A DNA stretch of 64,000 nucleotides from Albibacterium sp963696875 (GCA_963696875.1 CAVOLQ010000002.1:124001-188000); one strand, 5' to 3'; positions 28,240 to 37,402 are shown, counted from the first letter of the stretch. Numbers and translations are program-made. The notes: generated by a model from the letters alone, not told the origin.

Positions 28240-29052
28240 TTACTTATTCACGATGATTGTACTAGTCTCCGAAGTGTGTGCACTAAAATATCCTAGGGCA
28301 TTATTATCAATATTAGATGGTGGATTACTGGGTGTTACTCCACCTCCAGGTCCGTTTTGAGCATGCGTGGCCAAGGTATACCAGTAGGTAAATATATTCT
28401 TATCAATACATTGCATTTCAATCTCCACCTTATCACCTATTTTAATTTTGTCTTTTTCATTTTCCGGGTTATGAAAAAGGGGGCGAGGACCACTGTTTCC
28501 GTTTGTGAATCGGTCGTTGTCCACAAAAATTTGTTTAACCAAATGCCCATTGATTTTCATTATATATCGATATTGATTGGCGACGTTTTCTGGATCCTGA
28601 TAGCTTACTTCTACTGAGCGACTTTCACCTCCAAAATATGAATATTCCTTTGATTTTATACGATCCAGCTTTACCCGTGTTGGCATGGTGGAAGAGGCTG
28701 TATATACGGTATCCTTAATCTTCGCTATTAATGTATAGGTCCTGCCAGCCTCACCTTTTAACGGGCCGAAAGTATATACACCCGGCTGCGTTTCTTTAAA
28801 TGTCCAGGAACGCCCCTTGTCATCCGTCACCTTCACGTTAGCGGCCGTTACAGCTGGATAATTGCTACTTTCGGTATAGGGTATCGATTGGCTGATCTTT
28901 ATGATTTGCTGCTCGAGCCGATCTGTTAAATTTCCTTCAATTACGATTTGGTTGGGCGAGCTTGCCAGTTCGACCTTTATTACCCTTTCGCAAGAGGACA
29001 AGGCAAGCATAAGCCCGATAATGATAGGAATGTATAAAATCTGTTTAAGCAT
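28240..29052 (-). CDS. DUF4249 lipoprotein, copy A
   Basis: A 270-residue outer-membrane lipoprotein with signal and lipobox GLMLALSSC. DUF4249 proteins are encoded directly behind TonB-dependent receptors in Bacteroidota and are thought to be surface partners of them; their ligand is unknown. Recognisable text includes PNQIVIEGNLTDRLEQQIIK, ITYTES-like strands, the GPLKGEAGRTYTLIAKI region and FTYWYTLATHAQNGPGGGVT near the end. Nearly identical to the protein at 34168 except for scattered substitutions. It starts 4 bases after the receptor stop, so both form one operon read from the - strand. Confidence 0.85.
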   Translation of the reverse strand: MLKQILYIPIIIGLMLALSSCERVIKVELASSPNQIVIEGNLTDRLEQQIIKISQSIPYTESSNYPAVTAANVKVTDDKGRSWTFKETQPGVYTFGPLKGEAGRTYTLIAKIKDTVYTASSTMPTRVKLDRIKSKEYSYFGGESRSVEVSYQDPENVANQYRYIMKINGHLVKQIFVDNDRFTNGNSGPRPLFHNPENEKDKIKIGDKVEIEMQCIDKNIFTYWYTLATHAQNGPGGGVTPSNPPSNIDNNALGYFSAHTSETSTIIVNK

Positions 29053-29056
29053 GCCT

Positions 29057-31381
29057 TTAAAATTTAAAATTCCAGGTTAGGGACGGTATTATTCCAAATA
29101 ATGAGGTTTTTACTGCTTCTGTACGGCTTGGATCAGTTTCATTATCTCGAAATCGGATAAAATAGGGATTTTGACGGTTAAGGGCATTATATAGACCGAT
29201 ATTCCAACTCGAACTAAATCTTCTTGTTTCTTTTCCTTTCAATGTTGCGCTTAGATCCAATCTGCCTGTATAAGGCATCCGGTTGGCGTTTCGTTCTGTA
29301 TAATAAAAGGTAGTGATCCCATTCATATCATATTTTCCGGCCGGGTAGGTAACAGCGTTTCCAGTACTATAAATATAATTGGCAGAAAGTGTCCAGCGGC
29401 TATTGAGGGAATACATCCCAACCACTGCCAGGTCATGGGTACGATCCTGACGTGCCGGATAGTACTTGCCCTGATTGATTCCTTCAAACTTTCGTTCTGT
29501 TCGGGCCAGGGTATAGCTAAGCCACCCGGTTAATCTTCCCCGCAGTTTTTTTGCATACAGTTCCAAGCCATAGGCACGGCCGTTACCATATAGCAATTCG
29601 GACTCAACGTTAGCATTGGCAAATAATTCAGCTCCATCTTTATAGTCAATCTGGTGTTGCAGCCATTTATAGTAGGCCTCAGCTGAAAACTCAAATTCAT
29701 TATCTTTAAAGTTCCTAAAATAGCCAGCAGTAACCTGGTCTGCCAGCTCGGGCTTGATGTTGTTGCTGCTCATCACATACTGGTCGGTAGGAGAACCGGT
29801 ACTTGAGTTTGTGAGGAGGTGAATATTTTGGGTGCTGCGGCTGTAAGAGGATTTAATAGAATTAGCCTCGTTGAAGCTGTAGCTTAGTGAAAAGCGTGGC
29901 TCCAGTGACAAATAAGTTTTGACTAACTGCCCCTTCTTATATTTAGTTGTGGATGTAACTTCACCGCTGCGATTGTAGGTATTGACTTCACCCGGTCCGA
30001 GCATTGAAAATGAACTTACTCGAACACCGTATAAAAGGTTCAGTTTATCAGTCAGTGCCCACTCATCCGACAGGTATCCGGCCAGCTCGGCACCAAAACG
30101 GTTATCTATCAGCAATGGGTTTAACAAAGATTTTTCTGGAGCGGAAATCTTCGAGGGCGCCAAATGGTGAAAAGTAGCTTGCAAACCGAAACGGATGTTA
30201 TGCTTGTTCGTATAATACTGCATATCTTGTTTGAAATTATAATCTCTTATATGCGAGCTTAGACGAAAGTTGAGAACCTTTTCTAGAAATTCAATGGAAT
30301 AGTTGTATTTGGTAAAAATGAATGAGGTATTGGAAAATAAACTACTGTTAAAAACATGGTTCAAACGAAGGGTGGCAGTAGCATTGCCCCAGTCGGTCGC
30401 AATATGATTTTTGATGCCCATATTATCCTTTCCAAAATAACCGGATACGTAGAGGGCGGTATTGTCTCTTAACTTGTAATTTCCTTTGATATTAACATCA
30501 TAAAAATTAAGCGTATTGCCGGTCAAGGTAGAATCTCCGGATGCGTTCAACAGCAAATCAAGATAGGTCCGGCGAGCACTGATCATGAACGAGCTTTTAT
30601 CTTTTACGATCGGACCTTCCAATTTAAGCCGCGAGGCAATCAAACCGATACCACCTTCCACGCCGTATTCTTGATTGTTGCCGTCCTGCATCTTAACATC
30701 CAGCACAGATGATAGCCTGCCACCGTAATGTGCAGGTATACCACCCTTATATAGACTTACATCCTTTATGGCATCTGCATTGAAAGTAGAGAAAAATCCC
30801 AGCAAATGTGATGAGTTATATACTGTAGCTTCATCTAGCAAGATCAGGTTCTGATCCGCGGCTCCTCCGCGCACAAAGAAACCGGTGTTTCCTTCGCCTC
30901 CCGATTTTACTCCCGGCAGCATCTGGATGGTTTTTAAGATATCCTTCTCACCTAATAATACGGGAATGTCGTTTAGTGCTTTCATGTCTACCTTATTTTC
31001 ACCCATCTGTGCACTGCGAACATTTTTATTTTTTTCGGTGGCGCTGATCACTACCTCGGCCAGTTCTGCGCCGGGGTTCATCTTTATATCCACCTGCTGA
31101 GATGAATTAAGTGTTATTCTTTGACTGAACACTTGGTAACCTGTATAACTGGCCGTTAGTGTATATTCGCCAGCTGTTTCAGAGAGTGAGTAAAATCCGT
31201 AAGCATTGGACATACCGGCTGTTGCAGCGGCTTCCAATTTAATAGAGGCGCCAATCAATGTTTCGCCTGTAGCCGCGTCTCTTATCGTTCCACTTACGGA
31301 AAAACGTTCTTGGCCAAAAACAGATGGAATCTGAACAATGCATGCTAATGTGGTTAACTGAAAAATTGCTTTGAAAATCAT
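29057..31381 (-). CDS. TonB-dependent outer-membrane receptor, copy A
   Basis: A 774-residue TonB-dependent transporter that takes up a scarce ligand using TonB/ExbBD energy. It has a signal peptide ending SVFGQ and an N-terminal carboxypeptidase-regulatory-like domain (GTIRDAATGETLIGASIKLE, 25-110). The plug follows, with LGEKDILKTIQMLPGVKSGG, GFFVRGGAADQNLILLDEAT and SLYKGGIPAHYGGRLSSVLD. The 22-strand barrel ends in an aromatic-terminated GIIPSLTWNFKF. It is not of the SusC class. The DUF4249 gene follows at 4 bases. A close paralogue lies at 34983, so this is a tandem duplication; compared with it, this barrel has a short extra stretch around TTKYKKGQLVKTYLSLE. Confidence 0.92.
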   Translation of the reverse strand: MIFKAIFQLTTLACIVQIPSVFGQERFSVSGTIRDAATGETLIGASIKLEAAATAGMSNAYGFYSLSETAGEYTLTASYTGYQVFSQRITLNSSQQVDIKMNPGAELAEVVISATEKNKNVRSAQMGENKVDMKALNDIPVLLGEKDILKTIQMLPGVKSGGEGNTGFFVRGGAADQNLILLDEATVYNSSHLLGFFSTFNADAIKDVSLYKGGIPAHYGGRLSSVLDVKMQDGNNQEYGVEGGIGLIASRLKLEGPIVKDKSSFMISARRTYLDLLLNASGDSTLTGNTLNFYDVNIKGNYKLRDNTALYVSGYFGKDNMGIKNHIATDWGNATATLRLNHVFNSSLFSNTSFIFTKYNYSIEFLEKVLNFRLSSHIRDYNFKQDMQYYTNKHNIRFGLQATFHHLAPSKISAPEKSLLNPLLIDNRFGAELAGYLSDEWALTDKLNLLYGVRVSSFSMLGPGEVNTYNRSGEVTSTTKYKKGQLVKTYLSLEPRFSLSYSFNEANSIKSSYSRSTQNIHLLTNSSTGSPTDQYVMSSNNIKPELADQVTAGYFRNFKDNEFEFSAEAYYKWLQHQIDYKDGAELFANANVESELLYGNGRAYGLELYAKKLRGRLTGWLSYTLARTERKFEGINQGKYYPARQDRTHDLAVVGMYSLNSRWTLSANYIYSTGNAVTYPAGKYDMNGITTFYYTERNANRMPYTGRLDLSATLKGKETRRFSSSWNIGLYNALNRQNPYFIRFRDNETDPSRTEAVKTSLFGIIPSLTWNFKF

Positions 31382-31633
31382 AAATTGTAATTAGTATATA
31401 CTTAATTGCGCATTTAGAAGCCTAAGACGATCAAGTATCCAATATGCTTGCCACGAAATGATGAGCATTTATTTCAATACGTAATTTAGAGGGGCTATAA
31501 GCTAAAAATCATCCGTAAGGGGGGTGCTTGTAAATTTGCACTCGTAGCAATTTCAAGCTTGTGCAATTAAGACTCGAACAGCATTGCCTTTTTTGGGGAA
31601 TCTTTCTACACTTTTAAGAGTTTTAAAGTCTAT

Positions 31634-31660
31634 TAACTTTTTTTTCCGCAAAAAAAGTTA
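31634..31660 (+). repeat. Hairpin module (TAAC/GTTA variant) of the dispersed repeat
   Basis: TAACTTTTTTTT-CCGC-AAAAAAAGTTA folds into an 11-bp stem and is followed by ACAAAAAAACTCGTGGCTGC, the entry to an R repeat. Sister hairpins at 31947, 32057 and 61513 change both arms together. Confidence 0.7.
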
Positions 31661-31667
31661 CAAAAAA

Positions 31668-32530
31668 ACTCGTGGCTGCGTAAGTCCCTTTGGTTCTTGG
31701 TGCGGGCACGCAGGGTATCTCTGCCGGGACTTCCAAGGCCACATTTATGGTTATGGTCTTTTGTGCTTTCAGGTATGGCGTGTTAGAGATAGTTTGTTAG
31801 TACAGCTGGATAGAGATAGGTTACTAAGTATAGTTTAAAAGTATGGTTCTTGGTGCGGGCACGCAGGGTATCTCTGCCGGGACTTCCAAGGCCACATTTA
31901 TGGTTATGGTCTGAGGTGCTTTCAGGTATAGCGTGTTAGCATAGTCATTACTTTTTTTTCCGCTAAAAAAGTAATCAAAAAACCGACCGAAGGGAGCTCA
32001 TGAATACCAAAAAAACAAACACTAATGAATAAACTCGTGGCTGCGTAAGGGTGGATTTTCTTTTTTTTCCGTAAAAAAAGAAACAAAAAACTCGTGGCTG
32101 CGTAAGTCCCTTTGGTTCTTGGTGCGGTCACGCAGGGTATCTCTGCCGGGACTTCCAAGGCCACATATGAGGTTATGGTCTATTGTGCTTTCAGGTATGG
32201 CGTGTTAGAGATAGTTTGTTAGTACAGTTGGATAGAGATAGTTTGCTAAGTATAGTTTACAAGTATGGTTCTTGGTGCAGGCACGCAGGGTATCTTTGCC
32301 TGGACTTCCAAGGCCACAATTGAGGTTATGGTCTTTTGTGCTTTCAGGTATAGTTTACAAGCATAGTTTGCTAAGTACAGTTTACTAGTGCAGATGGATA
32401 GAGATAGTTTACTAAGTATAGTCTAAATGTATGGTTCTTAGTGCTGGCAGGCGGGGTAACTTTGCCGGGACTTCCAAGGCCACAATTGAGGTTATGGTCT
32501 ATTGTGCTTTTAGGTATAGTTTACAAGCGG
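31668..32530 (+). repeat. Array of five structured R repeats with hairpin modules
   Basis: Five R copies start near 31668, 31845, 32091, 32267 and 32433, two with the full left arm and three beginning at GGTTCTTGG; core-to-core spacing is roughly 153-166 bases where tandem. Core order: CTCGTGGCTGCGTAAGTCCC, then TTGGTGCGGGCACGCAGGG, TATCTCTGCCGGGACTTCC and AAGGCCACA. In the first copy GTGGC 31672-31676 pairs with GCCAC 31738-31742, AAGTCCC 31682-31688 with GGGACTT 31726-31732, and two small hairpins lie inside. A tail of short words (TAGTTTACAAG, TAGTTTGCTAAG) links copies. Hairpin modules sit at 31947-31975 and 32057-32083. The array fills the 1.45-kb gap 31382-32836; open frames in it are repeat translation, not genes. 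Confidence 0.8.
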
Positions 32531-32712
32531 TGGTAAGTGGTCCTGGAGCAGTGGTGAGATGGGTGCGAGATTCCAGATTCGGGGTATATAGTTTGGGGGA
32601 TATTTGAGACTAGGATGTGAGGGGAGGGATAAAAATTGAGTCCACGAGATTGTGACTTGGGTAACTATTAATAGATTGGTTGATGAAAATATTAACTTAT
32701 TATTGTTAAGAT
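32522..32712 (+). repeat. G-rich island and conserved AT block
   Basis: GCGGTGGTAAGTGGTCCTGG and GTGAGATGGGTGCGAGATTC continue the G-rich family seen at 15790 and 26600. The AT block GATTGTGACTTGGGTAACTA at 32648 runs to TTATTATTG at 32707 and matches 26711-26770. The remaining 120 bases to the lipoprotein stop show nothing recognisable. Confidence 0.55.
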
Positions 32713-32836
32713 ATTTCCTTAATCTTTTGAACTTAGAGAGCTGTAAAATTGAAAAATATGGACATATATATAAGAAGATCAACCCAGCTCCGAAGAGCGA
32801 GTCAATCTTGTTAAATTACTTATTGTTTTAAGAAAC

Positions 32837-33910
32837 CTATTGTCTTAAAAATCTTTTTACTTGTTCACTATTATTGATATCAATATTGCTAGCTTTCATT
32901 ATCTCTACAGAAGAGTATGGAAGGTGCTTAATTAAGACATTAAACTTTGCTGAGTTTATGAAGTTATTAAAATCATTTGCTGAAGAAGGTGATCCATCTA
33001 TATTTCTAGCTTCCCCAACAAGTAATATCGTCAGATAGGTTGCTCCTGAGATATCTAGTCTAAAATTATAATTATTTAGTCCTTCAACATCTGTATGTTG
33101 AACCTTTGTGCCGTTAATAGTTGATTCAATCCATTGAAATCTTGAAAAATTTTCATGAGTAAGTTCCTCGAACTGATTATTGGGGTCGACAAAATTCCAG
33201 TAAATGAAAGTGATCCCTTTGAATAAATCAATGTTGTTTAGATAGAATGCTTTTTTATAGTAAAAATAAGGCCGAGTAACGTCGTAAGCTGTCTGTAACC
33301 CAGACGGCTCTAGTATCTGTAAATCTTTATATAAAATAGCTTTTGCACCTAACTCACTAGAAGACCTTAAACTAACAGGATCTCCCCAACTATAAATAGA
33401 TTTAGGCCCGTACAATAAAGCATTGGATTTATCGAAAAAATAATCCCCTATTTTGCCAATATTTAAGTCTGGTGCTTTATTTCCGTTTAATATTTCTGTT
33501 CCATTGATACCATCTATTCCATCTGTTCCGTCTATTCCGTCTATTCCATCTTTTCCGTCTATTCCATCTATTCCATCTATTCCATCTTTTCCATCTTTTC
33601 CGTCTTTTCCGTTGGTTCCGTCTTCTCCAGAATCTCCCTTCTCACCTTTCATTAAGAATGATTGACCCCAACTGTCCTTCGTTTTCGCCCCGTACAACTT
33701 TCCGCTTTGAATATCTAAATAAAAATCGCCTTCTTTCCCTATTTTGATATCAGGCTCACCTGAACCACTGTAGATTATTGAACCATTAACTCCAGGAGTG
33801 CCGGATACGCCTTGATCTCCTTTGTCGCCCTTTGGGCCAATTTCACCGTCTTTGCTACATCCTTGCATTAACACGGTCATCATTAAAATAGAAAGTAATA
33901 CTTTTTTCAT
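32837..33910 (-). CDS. Collagen-like Gly-X-Y lipoprotein
   Basis: A 357-residue surface lipoprotein starting at ATG 33910, where MKKVLLSILMMTVLMQGC gives a clean signal and lipobox; an in-frame ATG 26 codons earlier would spoil it. Two collagen-like runs of Gly-X-Y follow, one short (GPKGDKGDQGVSGTPG) and one of about 18 triplets dominated by KDG and IDG. Each is joined to a 45-residue module with the pattern GDFYxDxxSGxLYG and DSWG: the first has EGDFYLDIQSGKLYGAKTKD, the second IGDYFFDKSNALLYGPKSI. The C-terminal 170 residues are beta-rich and unrecognised. The triplet DNA repeats could vary in number by slippage. Function unknown; surface stalk or adhesin is an inference. Confidence 0.8.
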   Translation of the reverse strand: MKKVLLSILMMTVLMQGCSKDGEIGPKGDKGDQGVSGTPGVNGSIIYSGSGEPDIKIGKEGDFYLDIQSGKLYGAKTKDSWGQSFLMKGEKGDSGEDGTNGKDGKDGKDGIDGIDGIDGKDGIDGIDGTDGIDGINGTEILNGNKAPDLNIGKIGDYFFDKSNALLYGPKSIYSWGDPVSLRSSSELGAKAILYKDLQILEPSGLQTAYDVTRPYFYYKKAFYLNNIDLFKGITFIYWNFVDPNNQFEELTHENFSRFQWIESTINGTKVQHTDVEGLNNYNFRLDISGATYLTILLVGEARNIDGSPSSANDFNNFINSAKFNVLIKHLPYSSVEIMKASNIDINNSEQVKRFLRQ

Positions 33911-34042
33911 AGTTTTTGTTTGTTTCCGGCGAATATGCATAATTAAATCACATGTAACAGGGTAGCTGGTGATATAAGTTATGCACACTCGCTTCAGTTA
34001 ACAAGTATTTCAACGGCTGCAGATATAGGAGACCCGACGGGT

Positions 34043-34148
34043 TTAAACGGAAATTAACTTCTTGCCTGTTCTATCTGCTGTTACCCTATACACCTTATGA
34101 GCTTCCAGTAAGCCGTTAAAGAGTTTAAAGAAGGATTTGATGCAGGAT
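34043..34148 (-). pseudogene. C-terminal fragment of an SRAP (YedK/HMCES-like) gene
   Basis: The - strand reads KSFFKLFNGLLEAHKVYRV then TADRTG and a stop at 34043, almost the same as the end of the intact SRAP protein at 58865 (FFKPFNGLLEAHKVYRVTAD). No start or catalytic N-terminus is nearby, so it is a roughly 35-codon relic. It lies between the collagen-like gene and DUF4249 copy B. A search of the 257-base gap shows nothing else. Confidence 0.75.
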
Positions 34149-34167
34149 GTAGCCGGAGTGTTCGTAT

Positions 34168-34977
34168 TTAATTCACTATAATAGTTCTAATCTCCGAAGT
34201 GTGTGCACTAAAATATCCCAAGGCGTTATTGTCGATATTCGACGGGGGGTTGCCAGGTGTTACTCCGCCTCCAGGTCCGTTTTGAGCCTGCGCCGCGAAA
34301 GTATACCAATAGGTAAATATATTCTTATCGATGCATTGCATTTCAATCTCTACTTCGTCGCCAATTTTAATTTTGTCTTTGTCATTTTCGGTATGATGAA
34401 AAAGAGGTCGGGGACCACCCTTCCCGTTTGTGAACCGATCGTTATCTACCAAAATTTGTTTAACCAAATGTCCATTGATTTTCATTATATATCGGTATTG
34501 ATTGGCTTTGTCTTCTGGATCTTGATAACTTACTTCTATCGAATGACTTTCTTCCCCGAAAAATGAATATACCTTTGTATTTAGGGAATCAAGCTTTACC
34601 GCTTCTGGCATGGTGGAAGAGGCAGTATATTTGGCATCGTTAATCTTTGCAATGAGGGTATAGGTTCTGCCTGCTTCACCTTTTAACGGGCCGAAAGTAT
34701 ATATACCGGGCTGCGATTCTGTAAAAGTCCAAGAATGCCCGATGTCATCCCTAACCATCACGTTAGCGCCAGTTACTGCTGGGTAAACGTTATTATCCGT
34801 ATAGGGGACCGATTGGCTTATCTTTATGATTTGCTGTCCTAACTGGTTTGTTAAATTTCCTTCAATTACGATTTGGCTAGGTGAAGTTCCCAGTTCAATA
34901 TCGATTACTTTTTGGCAAGACGACAGGGCAAGCACAAGCCCAATAAAAATAGAGGTGTTTAATATATTTTTTAACAT
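34168..34977 (-). CDS. DUF4249 lipoprotein, copy B
   Basis: A 269-residue lipoprotein with lipobox LVLALSSC, paralogue of the protein at 28240. Shared stretches such as FGPLKGEAGRTYTLIAKI, YRYIMKINGHLVKQI and CIDKNIFTYWYT are near-identical. Differences concentrate around residues 125-145 (LDSLNTKVYSFFGEE against LDRIKSKEYSYFGGE). It starts 5 bases behind the receptor gene and forms an operon with it. Presumed surface accessory of the receptor; ligand unknown. Confidence 0.85.
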   Translation of the reverse strand: MLKNILNTSIFIGLVLALSSCQKVIDIELGTSPSQIVIEGNLTNQLGQQIIKISQSVPYTDNNVYPAVTGANVMVRDDIGHSWTFTESQPGIYTFGPLKGEAGRTYTLIAKINDAKYTASSTMPEAVKLDSLNTKVYSFFGEESHSIEVSYQDPEDKANQYRYIMKINGHLVKQILVDNDRFTNGKGGPRPLFHHTENDKDKIKIGDEVEIEMQCIDKNIFTYWYTFAAQAQNGPGGGVTPGNPPSNIDNNALGYFSAHTSEIRTIIVN

Positions 34978-34982
34978 GTTTT

Positions 34983-37283
34983 TTAAAATTTAAAATTCCA
35001 GGTTACTGATGGTATCATACCAAATAATGAGGTTTTCACTGCTTCAGTGCGGCTCGGATCGCTTTCTTTGTCCCTGAATTGAATAGCATAGGGGTTTTGG
35101 CGGTTAAGGGCGTTGTACAAACCGATATTCCAGCTCGAACTGAACTTTCTTGTTTCTTTTCCTTTCAACGTTGCGCTTAGATCCAATCTGCCTGTATAAG
35201 GCATACGGTTTGCGTTTCGTTCGGTATAATAAAAAGTGGTGATCCCATTCATATTGTATTTTCCAACCGGGTACGTCACAGCGTTACCGGTACCATAAAT
35301 GTAATTGGCAGAAAGTGTCCATCGGCTATTGAGGGTAAACATTCCAACCACGGCTAGGTCATGGGTACGATCATGACGCGCCGGATAGTACTTGCCCTGA
35401 TTGATTCCGTCAAATCTTCTTTCTGTTCTGGCCAGCGTATAGCTAACCCATCCGGTTAATCTTCCGCGCATTTTTTTGGCATAGAGTTCCATGCCGTAGG
35501 AACGCCCGTCCCCATACAGTAATTCGGACTCAACGTTCGCATTGGCAAATAAATCAGCTCCATCTTTATAGTCGATTTGATTTTGGAGCCATTTATAGTA
35601 CATCTCAGCTGAAAACTCAAAATTATTATCTTTCGCATTCTTAAAATAACCTACTGCAACCTGGTCGGCCAGTTCAGGCTTGATGTTGTTGCTACTCAGC
35701 ACATATTGGTCTGTATGAGAACTGGTACTTGAGTTTGTCAGGATGTGAATATTTTGGGTGTTGCGGTTGTACGAGGATTTTATAGAATTGGCCTCGTTAA
35801 AGCTGTAGCTAAATGACAAGCGTGGTTCCGGGAAAAAATAATTGCTTGTGGATGTAACCTCACCACTGCGATTATAGGTATTAATTGGGCCCGGCCCCAA
35901 CATTGCGAATGAACTTAGACGAACACCGTATAAAATGTTGATTTTGTCAGTTAGCGCCCATTCATCCGATAGGTATGCCGCCAGTTCAACGCCATAGCGG
36001 TTATCTATCAGCAACGGGTTGATCAAAGAATTTTCTGGAGCAGAAATTTTGGACGGCGACAAACGGTGATGAGTACCCTGTAAACCAAAACGGATAGTAT
36101 GCTTATTAGTATAATACTGCATATCCTGTTTGATATTATAATCTCTTATATACGAGGACATACGAAAGTTGATAGCCTGATCAGTAAATCTAATTGTATA
36201 ATTGTATTTGTTAAAAATGAAAGACGTGTTGGAAAATAAACGACTGTTAAAAACATGGTTCAAACGAACGGTGGCCGTGGTGTTACCCCAATCGGTCGCC
36301 ATCAGATTTTTGATGCCTATATTATCCTTCCCAAAATAACCTGACATATATAGGGTGGTTTTGTCTTTAAGTTTATAATTTACTTTGGCATTGATATCAT
36401 AGAAATTAAGCGTATTGCCCGCCAAGGTGGAATCTCCACTTGCGTTCAACAGCAGATCGAGATATGTGCGGCGTGCACTGATCATAAACGAGCTTTTATC
36501 TTTTACGATCGGGCCTTCCAATTTTAAGCGCGAAGCAATTAGACCGATACCTCCTTCCACTCCATATTCTTTGTTATTGCCGTCCTGCATTTTAACATCC
36601 AGCACAGACGAGAGCCTCCCGCCGTATTGTGCGGGCATACCACCCTTGTACAGACTAACATCCTTAATGGCATCTGCATTGAAAGTTGAGAAAAAACCCA
36701 ACAAATGCGACGAGTTATAAACTGTGGCTTCATCAAGCAAGATCAGGTTTTGATCGGCCGCTCCACCGCGCACAAAGAAACCGGTGTTTCCTTCGCCTCC
36801 CGATTTTACACCCGGCAGCATCTGGATGGTTTTTAAGATATCCTTCTCACCAAATAAAACGGGAATGTCATTCAGCGTTTTCATGTCCACTTGATTTATG
36901 CCCATCTGAGCACTGCGAACGTTTTTATTGTTTTTTTCGGCGCTGATTACTACCTCCGACAATTCCGCACCGGGGACCAGCTGTATATCCACCTGCTGAT
37001 TCGAGTTAAGTATAATCCTTTTACTGTACAGCTGATAGCCTGTATAGCTGGCCGTTAACGTATACTCGTACGCCCTACCAGAAAGTGAATAAAAGCCATA
37101 AGCATTGCTGGTCATACCGGCTGATGCAGCGCCTTGCAGTTTAATAGTGGCTCCAATCAGCGTTTCGCCAGTGGCTGCATCAGTTACGGTACCGCTTATG
37201 GCAAAGCGCTCCTGACCGAGAGCAGGTGAAATCTGAACCAAGCAGCTCAAAGTAACAAAATAAAAAATTGTTTTGAAGATCAT
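34983..37283 (-). CDS. TonB-dependent outer-membrane receptor, copy B
   Basis: A 766-residue TonB-dependent transporter, paralogue of the one at 29057. The start is set at ATG 37283 (MIFKTIFYFVTLSC) because the paralogue begins there and the signal peptide then ends at PALGQ; an ATG 11 codons upstream is less likely. It has the carboxypeptidase-regulatory-like domain (GTVTDAATGETLIGATIKLQ), a plug with GEKDILKTIQMLPGVKSGG and GFFVRGGAADQN almost identical to copy A, and a barrel ending GMIPSVTWNFKF. The plug is more conserved between copies than barrel segments, which suggests diversification of ligand binding or a surface target of phage. Confidence 0.92.
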   Translation of the reverse strand: MIFKTIFYFVTLSCLVQISPALGQERFAISGTVTDAATGETLIGATIKLQGAASAGMTSNAYGFYSLSGRAYEYTLTASYTGYQLYSKRIILNSNQQVDIQLVPGAELSEVVISAEKNNKNVRSAQMGINQVDMKTLNDIPVLFGEKDILKTIQMLPGVKSGGEGNTGFFVRGGAADQNLILLDEATVYNSSHLLGFFSTFNADAIKDVSLYKGGMPAQYGGRLSSVLDVKMQDGNNKEYGVEGGIGLIASRLKLEGPIVKDKSSFMISARRTYLDLLLNASGDSTLAGNTLNFYDINAKVNYKLKDKTTLYMSGYFGKDNIGIKNLMATDWGNTTATVRLNHVFNSRLFSNTSFIFNKYNYTIRFTDQAINFRMSSYIRDYNIKQDMQYYTNKHTIRFGLQGTHHRLSPSKISAPENSLINPLLIDNRYGVELAAYLSDEWALTDKINILYGVRLSSFAMLGPGPINTYNRSGEVTSTSNYFFPEPRLSFSYSFNEANSIKSSYNRNTQNIHILTNSSTSSHTDQYVLSSNNIKPELADQVAVGYFKNAKDNNFEFSAEMYYKWLQNQIDYKDGADLFANANVESELLYGDGRSYGMELYAKKMRGRLTGWVSYTLARTERRFDGINQGKYYPARHDRTHDLAVVGMFTLNSRWTLSANYIYGTGNAVTYPVGKYNMNGITTFYYTERNANRMPYTGRLDLSATLKGKETRKFSSSWNIGLYNALNRQNPYAIQFRDKESDPSRTEAVKTSLFGMIPSVTWNFKF

Positions 37284-37402
37284 AAATTTGTGATTAATGT
37301 TGATAGTAATACTCATTTAGAAGGCTAAGACAAATCCTGTCTTCAATTTTTTTAACCACTAATGAGTATTTATTTCGGGCGCAAAAGTAGGAAAACCCCA
37401 CA

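Noticed and set aside
31922..32164. Open frame of 80 codons on the - strand inside the repeat array
   Set aside because: It is the translation of the hairpin and R repeats (as are 31584-31838 on + and 61394-61585, 61625-61843 and 61750-61953); the frame follows repeat structure and no family is matched.
31668..32530. CRISPR array or integron attC cluster
   Set aside because: Repeat spacing is irregular, spacers are themselves repetitive, no cas genes are present; the arms do not carry the attC core words and there is no integrase.
36415..36946. Open frames on the + strand opposite the TonB receptor B
   Set aside because: Shadows of a strongly conserved gene on the other strand; the same shadows occur opposite receptor A.
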